Shown here: piece by piece, positions 58,088 through 64,000 of the stretch
How positions within the stretch are numbered: the first letter of the stretch is position 1
Layout: each line of letters starts with the position of its first letter
Assembly (NCBI RefSeq): GCF_900700375.1
Contig: NC_041716.1
Span: 15,350,306 to 15,414,305, forward strand
Length of the DNA stretch: 64,000 nt
DNA from: Denticeps clupeoides
Lineage: Eukaryota; Chordata; Actinopteri; Clupeiformes; Denticipitidae
Direction: 5' to 3'
Program-made: the position numbers and the translations under genes
The notes under the pieces: model-generated
Seen by the model: the letters and a program-made list of their open reading frames with translations, nothing else
What the model was told of the DNA's origin: nothing
The model's database searches: none

Positions 58088-61000
58088 TCATTTGTAAAGT
58101 CCCACAGGTAGGACCCTCAGACACATGTAGCTTGTCGGGTGCTGGGCCAACATAACTGGATTCCCATCCATCCGAATTTCCTCCATGTTGTACCTGATGT
58201 AGTGGGTGTTGTTTCCCTTGCAGAATGTCTCGTCATTTATGGACAAGATCTTGTTGTTCTGCAGCAGAGGAGACAAGGTCATAATCAGGGGTGCACATAA
58301 CTGGTACGCAGTTACGCATGCGCGACAAAAATTAGGAATGCGTAGTGACAATTGTGTCACCACGCGCCTTTGCGTACTTGACCATCACGTTTTCAACACC
58401 ACTATCTCATTTAATCTTACACGTTGCTTGTCACCAACTAAATGTCCAAAAAACAACAGACATTAAGCAGCTTCTTTGGCGTTTCGCCACCAGCTAAGAA
58501 ACGCCAACCGGAGCCAGAGCCGAAGAAAAGATTTTTTTCGGAAAAGTGGCTCCAAGATGTGCAGTGGCTGGAAGCTAACAGTGAGCGCACTGAAATGTGG
58601 TGCAAGATTTGCCGCTCGCATCCACATATAGCAGACAAATCAGGTGCGTTTTACAGGGGCTCAAAGAATTTTAACCATCCTTTATTTGAGAAACATGAAA
58701 AGAGCAAGGAGCATGTGAATGTGGCGCAAGTCATTGCTAATAAACAAGCTAGCCGAGAAGAAATGTCCAGTCGCCCGCTTAATAGATGGCGAGACAAGCT
58801 AAATGAAGAACAGCAGCAAGCTCTGTCTAATATTTTTCTCCTCGCTTTCCATAAAGCTAAACACGCACGTCCCATGTCTTCATATTCTGAGGATATTCCT
58901 TTACTGAAGCGGCTAGGAGTAAATGTCGGAGTTGCATATCATTCACGTGAAGGGGGCACACGAATCGTGCAGAGCATCGCTCACACCATCAGCGGGGAGT
59001 TACGAGCCAAATTGCAGTCTGCCGAATTTTGGGGGCTGCTTTTTGATGGATCTGAGGACATCACAAAAACTGAGCAGGAAATCGTTTACATTGTGTCTGT
59101 GTCCAGCAACGGAGAATTTACGTCGGACTTTCTTGGACTGATTGAACTGGGTACTGATCGAACCGCGCAGGCCATAACAGACGGACTTGTGAGACTTTTC
59201 CAGAACGCAGGCTTGAATGACTGGGCAACAAAGTTGGTCGCTGTGTGCACAGACGGGGCTGCTGTCAACGTCGGTATGTACAACGGCGTTGTGCCAAAAC
59301 TCCGGCAACTTGCTGCAGTTAGAGAATCCCTTGTGCACATTCTGTGCACGGCACACACACTGGAGAATTGCTTAAAATCAGCTGATCGCAACGTTCCTTA
59401 CTGTGAGACATTTAATTGCTCCGTGGTCAAGCTGCTGCAGTTTTATTTGCAAAAAGGTGGAGCAAAAAAAATAGCTGCCCTGAAGAAGCTGTGTGAAGAA
59501 AATGGGATCCCCTTTGTGAAGCTGGGTAAGTTTCATAATATCAGGTGGTCTGCATGGAGGCATGAAACACTGTTAAAAATATCAAGACTATTGCCAGCCA
59601 TTAAAATGCAACTGGCTACGAGTGATAACAGTGACTTGCAGCATATCTGTACAGAGCGTTTTCAATGCTTTCTGTCAAACATGCTTGACATTGGCAACAT
59701 TTTAAAGACCACATCCATTAGGTTTCAGAAGGAAAAGCTGATTATTGGAGAATGTAAGGATGAACTCATGGTGGCCATTGGACAGTTCACCCTTCTGCTT
59801 GATAGTGAGGGCCACTACAGAGCACACACTGTTTCTAATGCTGATGCTGACAGAGACAAGACAAACTTACTCAGGGGGTTAATTGAAGAGTTTGAAATCA
59901 GATATGACTCCCTCAAGTCATGTGATCATTTCTTAGTATTTGATCCTTCAACATGGCCTCAGGAAAAGCAAGACCTCCACATTTTTGGAAACATAACTGT
60001 TTGCAGCATTCTCAAGAAATATGAGGCCATCTTGCATCTTGACAAAGACACCACTGTGACAGAATGGATGCGCTTAAAGCAGGCAGGAAAACGCCTGGGA
60101 GCCTCTTCTGTGTATGACTTGGTCCAAATAGTGAATACAAGTAACCCAGATGCTTACTCCAACATCAACAAGGTGGTTAAGCTGTCTCTTACACTGCCTT
60201 TAAGCAGTGCAGCTTGTGAGAGGGGATTCTCACATCTCAACTTGATAAAAACCAAGTACAGATCTCGTCTGTCACACGCTCATCTCTCAGCCCTGTTGCA
60301 CATTCACCTGTCAAAGCAGACCACAGAGACATTTGACCCAAAGCCAGCTGTTGACCTGTGGATGGAGACCGTTAATCGGAGGCTCAACCAAGGACAGGCA
60401 GGTGCATCTGCAGCATGTTCATCATCTACCATGCAGGAAGCTGAAGCAGAGGTCAGTGGGAGCAATACTGAGGAGGACAGTGAGGAAGACTGCACTTATT
60501 AAGACCACGCTATGTATGGGGTGAGTACCAAACACCATTTCCTGGTACTCACCTGAGTAGCTCACTAAAAATATTATGTGCACCCCTGGTCATAATACTG
60601 ATATAATGTCGGTGTGCAGATGAGTAATTCCACGCTGTGTTGTAATGGTGATCAAACACCACTATATTCCGAATGTGTGCAAGCAAACGTTAACTCGCAG
60701 ACACCTGTAGATGTACAATTCGAAGGCTCTCTGGGAGCTGCGGGACGGCCTCAAGATCGTTATTTGCCAGGTAGATGTATTCCACTTTGGTGAGCTTCTA
60801 GATTGCAGAAAAAAGAACAATTAGGAAGTTTTTGTTTAATCTTTTGCAGACTTTGTCCAGTGTTTGTATGTTTCCTTACTTTGAAAGCAGTCGACTTCAC
60901 CCCCTTGGTTTTCAGCTGATTTCCATTAGCATTGAATGATACAAGGCTGGCTGGCAACACTGGCAACTTCGTCAGTTTATTGTCAGCCAGTGTGAGTTCT

Positions 61001-62029
61001 TCCAACTGGTGGAGTTTGGAAAAAGCTCCTTCTTCTATTTCAGATATGAGATTTCCGGTCAGGTCAATTGTTCTCAACGTGGCTGTAATAAAACAGGATG
61101 AAAAAGAGTAAACTTTAAGGTGTAATACATTTATACCAGAGCCTTGGTTCTCAAAGCAGTGGTACCCCATGTCCGTTCAGTGATACGCTGGGAATCTCTG
61201 CAGTATGGTTGCTATTCTTACATTTAATATCCTCACTGTTCTAGCATATATAAGGCATAGATAACTGTATTAGAGGATACTGTCATTCACCAGTTTCTGC
61301 GAAGTCTTTACTGGTTATCTTGGTGATTTTGTTGTAGCGTGCATAGAGATAAGCGGTTTCCTTTGGCAGGGCAGGAACACTCGTCATCTCTGGACTGACA
61401 TCTTCACAGTACACCGATCCAATCAGGCACACACACAGCAGGCATGTGGGTAGATCTGCAAGCATTTCACAAGAAAAATAAAAGTGTCTGTCCAGTAAGC
61501 AAGGGGTTCAAAAATAAATGTACAAACCCTCAGCCGCTCCTGCCTCCCGTCCTGTGTCTCGAGGCAAATCATCTGGGCCATCATAGTCAAACACAGTCAC
61601 AGCCCTTTTCTGTTGAATCGTGTGCAAACAGGCTCAGTAAACCCGCTGTGCAGCAAACCTGCCTTTCACATCAATACGCTATCAGGCCGAGGCCTTTGTT
61701 ATTCTCATTTCCATGTAGAAAACACATTCAGTCCGAGATGGTCAAGGCAGTAACATCAGACATAGACATGAATATAAAAATATGTTGTTATATTATATAT
61801 AATTATACTTACACCAGATATATTTGTTAGGAATGTTAAATACTCTGATACAGAACTTTGATAAATTAACATCTGATGTCCTTACCTTTGGTTTTTGGAC
61901 TTCCATAAACATCTGTGAAAGTTCTCTCTTGTCAGATATTAGTGACACCTCCTGTCCATGTGACACCCTGAAAGACATCACAGAAACATTCAAAAGTGCT
62001 ACAGAGAAAACCAGAGTCTTCAGATCCAT
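58088..62029 (-). CDS. ogn: Osteoglycin (mimecan), class III small leucine-rich proteoglycan
   Basis: Osteoglycin is a secreted matrix protein that binds collagen fibrils and affects their assembly. Six minus-strand coding exons join in frame to about 285 residues (mammalian about 298): 61886-62029 (signal peptide [20 protein letters not shown]), 61528-61609 (acidic/Tyr stretch VFDYDGPDD), 61291-61455 (N-terminal cysteine cluster [13 protein letters not shown], then [13 protein letters not shown]), 60880-61082 ([37 protein letters not shown]), 60705-60797 ([19 protein letters not shown]) and 58088-58258 (C-terminal LRR cap, DETFCKGNN..., ending [12 protein letters not shown]). Epiphycan is the nearest alternative, but VLP...[19 protein letters not shown] fits OGN better. 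The last intron holds a 2.3-kb hAT transposon only about 20 bp from its acceptor. Confidence 0.93.
58286..60588 (+). mobile_element. Apparently complete hAT DNA transposon
   Basis: The 2303-bp element has perfect 15-bp terminal inverted repeats, CAGGGGTGCACATAA at 58286-58300 and its complement at 60574-60588. Perfect 8-bp target duplications GTCATAAT flank it at 58278-58285 and 60589-60596, the hallmark of the hAT superfamily. It carries one open transposase gene and lies antisense inside the last ogn intron. Sub-terminal TACGCA/TGCGTA motifs recur at 58305-58380. No internal decay is visible. Confidence 0.97.
58442..60502 (+). CDS. hAT transposase, 686 residues, uninterrupted
   Basis: The product cuts and pastes the flanking element. 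The N terminus ([13 protein letters not shown]) is followed by a TTF/BED-like zinc finger with C54 and C57 (WCKIC) and later histidines in HEKSKEH. The RNase H-like core shows the first acidic residue in LLFDGSED (D202), the second in VCTDGAAVN (D271) and the third within the hAT C-terminal motif [10 protein letters not shown] (E593), near the dimerisation region. The tail is acidic (EEDSEEDC). It resembles the Ac-like group that gave rise to vertebrate genes such as ZNF862 and KIAA1586. Because it is bounded by the element's own repeats it is a transposon gene, not a host gene. The coding frame is contained in one exon. Confidence 0.93.
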   Translation: MSKKQQTLSSFFGVSPPAKKRQPEPEPKKRFFSEKWLQDVQWLEANSERTEMWCKICRSHPHIADKSGAFYRGSKNFNHPLFEKHEKSKEHVNVAQVIANKQASREEMSSRPLNRWRDKLNEEQQQALSNIFLLAFHKAKHARPMSSYSEDIPLLKRLGVNVGVAYHSREGGTRIVQSIAHTISGELRAKLQSAEFWGLLFDGSEDITKTEQEIVYIVSVSSNGEFTSDFLGLIELGTDRTAQAITDGLVRLFQNAGLNDWATKLVAVCTDGAAVNVGMYNGVVPKLRQLAAVRESLVHILCTAHTLENCLKSADRNVPYCETFNCSVVKLLQFYLQKGGAKKIAALKKLCEENGIPFVKLGKFHNIRWSAWRHETLLKISRLLPAIKMQLATSDNSDLQHICTERFQCFLSNMLDIGNILKTTSIRFQKEKLIIGECKDELMVAIGQFTLLLDSEGHYRAHTVSNADADRDKTNLLRGLIEEFEIRYDSLKSCDHFLVFDPSTWPQEKQDLHIFGNITVCSILKKYEAILHLDKDTTVTEWMRLKQAGKRLGASSVYDLVQIVNTSNPDAYSNINKVVKLSLTLPLSSAACERGFSHLNLIKTKYRSRLSHAHLSALLHIHLSKQTTETFDPKPAVDLWMETVNRRLNQGQAGASAACSSSTMQEAEAEVSGSNTEEDSEEDCTY

Positions 62030-63060
62030 CGTAGGTGCATTCCGTGGTGCAGTGGCGACTGGAGCGGTCCTGAGCCACTGGGAGCTTCCCAGCCAGTCCT
62101 CGACTCAACCTTTAACCCCATGTGTGCTGCAACAAGACAACTTTAAAAGAGTTATTTTATAGTTATTTAATGTTCAACTTTCAGATTTTTATAGGTGCCT
62201 CACAAGACAATAAAACCAGATGTAGACTAATAAACTGATTCATTATTATCACAGCTTCAGTAGATTTCTGAGGGGGGAAAATAGGAAAAAAATTTTGGGT
62301 CAATGGAAAAATTTGGATCATTCCTACTTAAAGTTACACAGAGGGGAAATGCAGATGTGAAATAAAGAAAAGCAGAGGGGGAAATAATGGAAAACAGTGA
62401 AATGCCTATTTCTTCTCTTCTCTTCATTTCTTTCCTCCCGCTGCTAGGGAAATATGCTCGACTGTCGAGTTTAGTGTGTCCCATTTCAGTGCCTGTCCAC
62501 ATAACTGTAGTTGGGCCAAATTTAAGATCAACACATTCCTGCACATAGCTGATGGAAATTTCACATGCATGCCTTGTCCCAACCAATCAGTATAATGTGT
62601 TTCAGAAGGCAAATATAAAGAAAGAAAGAGAAATATTCGTAGCCTGATGAGATGCAGAGGAAAGTATTGCTTTGCGAGCAGCTGTATCGTGCATTCTGCC
62701 TCGGAGCGCAGAATTAATGCTTTTAGCAGATGTGTCTGTGTGCACAAAACAAGAGTCCAAGTTCAAAGGAGATCCATCAGGCAGCTAAAACGGAAATTAA
62801 GATGAAACTGCGCACAAGTGGAAAAAAGGACTCTGTCTCACTGTCATACGCGTGTCAAGACAAATTGATTTCACGTTATTATCCTATTCCATTAAACTCA
62901 CCTTCTGTCTCTGTCTCCTGCACTGTGTAAAGACATGGTGTTACTGGGCCAGAAGGCGGCGCCATGTCCTTACCTTGTCTACATAATTATCCTTAATTTA
63001 CTTTCCTCATTTAAGCTCCCATGTTTCCTCACTATCTCTGTTGTGGTTTGTCTGTGTAAC
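62030..63060. other. ogn upstream region
   Basis: No coding exon is seen. The ogn promoter and any non-coding first exon should lie here on the minus strand. Small purine/pyrimidine-rich patches occur (62370-62450, 62605-62635). No known repeat was recognised. Confidence 0.4.
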
Positions 63061-63084
63061 CCATGTTGTCAGAGATCATTTCGT

Positions 63085-63320
63085 TTCAAAATCCACATAT
63101 AAATGTAACAAGATATATTCTCAAATATATTTCATGACTTACAAATAAATGTAACACCATTCACAAACGCATTTTTTTGACTCAAATTTTTTTTTATGTG
63201 ATTCACAAATGTCAGTGTGGTTACATTTATTCACAAACTCCTAAACCTGCATTTACAAATCACTGTATATATTTGTGAAGACACTTACATTTATTTGTGG
63301 ATTGTGGTTCACAAATGGCA
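63085..63320. repeat. Cluster of TTCACAAAT / ATTTGTGAA motifs, probable MITE remnant
   Basis: The phrases ACAAATAAATGTAAC, ATTCACAAA, GATTCACAAATG, ATTTACAAATC, ATATTTGTGAAG, TTACATTTATTTGTGG and GGTTCACAAATGG recur in both orientations at least eight times within 240 bp. Inverted, self-similar AT-rich sequence of this kind is usual for small non-autonomous DNA transposons. The family is not identified. Confidence 0.5.
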
Positions 63321-63789
63321 GGTAGCCAATCAAATGTCTCCAGCTTTTATAGCCAATCACATAAACTGATATTCGATTGATTTAATTGTGAGAACATTGC
63401 GCTACTTTCGCGCATTGTCGTGATCTCTTGGTAGGAACTGCAAAAGCACAACTTTCATAAAATGAATTGGGACAATAGTCATCACTATAACGCAAATCTT
63501 GCAGTGTTTTGTTGTGGTAGTTTCTGTGTTTCTGCTCAATTTAAACAAAAGTTTCCCTGCTTGCTCATGTCAAGTGTTGTCCATCGGTCATACGTCAACA
63601 CAGACAGCCTGGTGCCTGGACAAACCCTGCATACAAGAACACGATCTGAAATTCTCTGAAGTTCAAGTGCAGCTGACCATCACCAGACTATTACTATGTG
63701 CAATTGGTTCCTTACTTAGGAAACATGGTATTTCACAATATTAGTATGCTGACTATTGCCTCTCAAAAAGACTATGTATTCTGCGACAC

Positions 63790-64000
63790 CATTGTTCAAG
63801 TGTCTTGATGACCTATATAAAGGACTGGATGGCCTTCATCTTTTTAAAATTGAATGAAAATAAGACACAAGTGTACCACGAACGGTGAAAATGGACACTG
63901 ATCTTCAACTCGACTGTTGGATCGGGGCAGTTTCCAACTGGACAAAAAGGCAGCTCTTTGAGACAGTAATTCATGCCTTTTTCACTACTCAGCTGGTCTA
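63790..64000 (+). mobile_element. LINE reverse-transcriptase fragment at window edge
   Basis: Translated pieces DWMAFIFLKLNENKTQV and, in another frame, FETVIHAFFTTQLV match the late reverse-transcriptase region of L2/Rex1-type LINEs, where WM...NFLKLNE.KTEV and VIHAF.SSRLDYCN are usual. The text between them is shortened and the frames differ, so the copy is degenerate. It runs off the right edge of the window. Confidence 0.65.

Noticed and set aside
58442-60502. Domesticated hAT-derived host gene
   Set aside because: The frame is bounded by perfect terminal repeats and target duplications of its own element, so it is a transposon gene and not a settled host gene.

Overview
The window looks like ray-finned fish (teleost) nuclear DNA. 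It carries vertebrate multi-exon genes with short GT-AG introns, two tRNA-derived SINE families of teleost type, Tc1-like transposons, a hAT transposon, many simple repeats, and CpG-rich promoters at trpc4ap and tasor. All gene names rest on recalled protein families and residue motifs; no database was searched.

Layout, left to right. 1-6.2 kb: the coiled-coil rod exons of a sarcomeric myosin heavy chain (+), called myh7b mainly because it lies tail-to-tail with trpc4ap (-, 7.4-14.5 kb), the arrangement of MYH7B and TRPC4AP on human 20q11. 16.8-18.3 kb: an AMIGO-family LRR/Ig adhesion gene (+), best match AMIGO3. 23.0-35.2 kb: tasor (-), the scaffold of the HUSH silencing complex. 36.0-38.6 kb: asb14 (-), an ankyrin-SOCS box protein, with a partial second copy of its 5' exons at 40.6-41.0 kb. 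41.4-44.4 kb: a mosaic of Tc1 fragments holding a U1 snRNA/SINE chimera and a solo LTR. 48.4-50.9 kb: atp6ap1l (+), a V-ATPase accessory-subunit relative. 54.7-57.1 kb: abhd6 (+), a monoacylglycerol lipase. 58.1-62.0 kb: ogn (osteoglycin, -), whose last intron carries an apparently complete 2.3 kb hAT transposon. The window ends in a LINE reverse-transcriptase fragment.

The genes do not form one pathway. TASOR, ASB14, ABHD6 and AMIGO3 lie on human chromosome 3p and MYH7B/TRPC4AP on 20q, so the block joins two human synteny groups.

The strongest observations are: (1) the hAT copy, with perfect 15-bp terminal repeats, a perfect 8-bp target duplication and an open 686-codon transposase, sitting about 20 bp from an ogn splice acceptor; (2) a U1 snRNA fused to a SINE tail inside a Tc1 element; (3) the tandem partial asb14 copy; (4) a dense run of single-base frame breaks in all three conserved genes of the first 18 kb, nearly absent to the right, which looks more like consensus error than decay. 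I found no operon-like or prokaryote-type system, no CRISPR array and no clearly new gene family.
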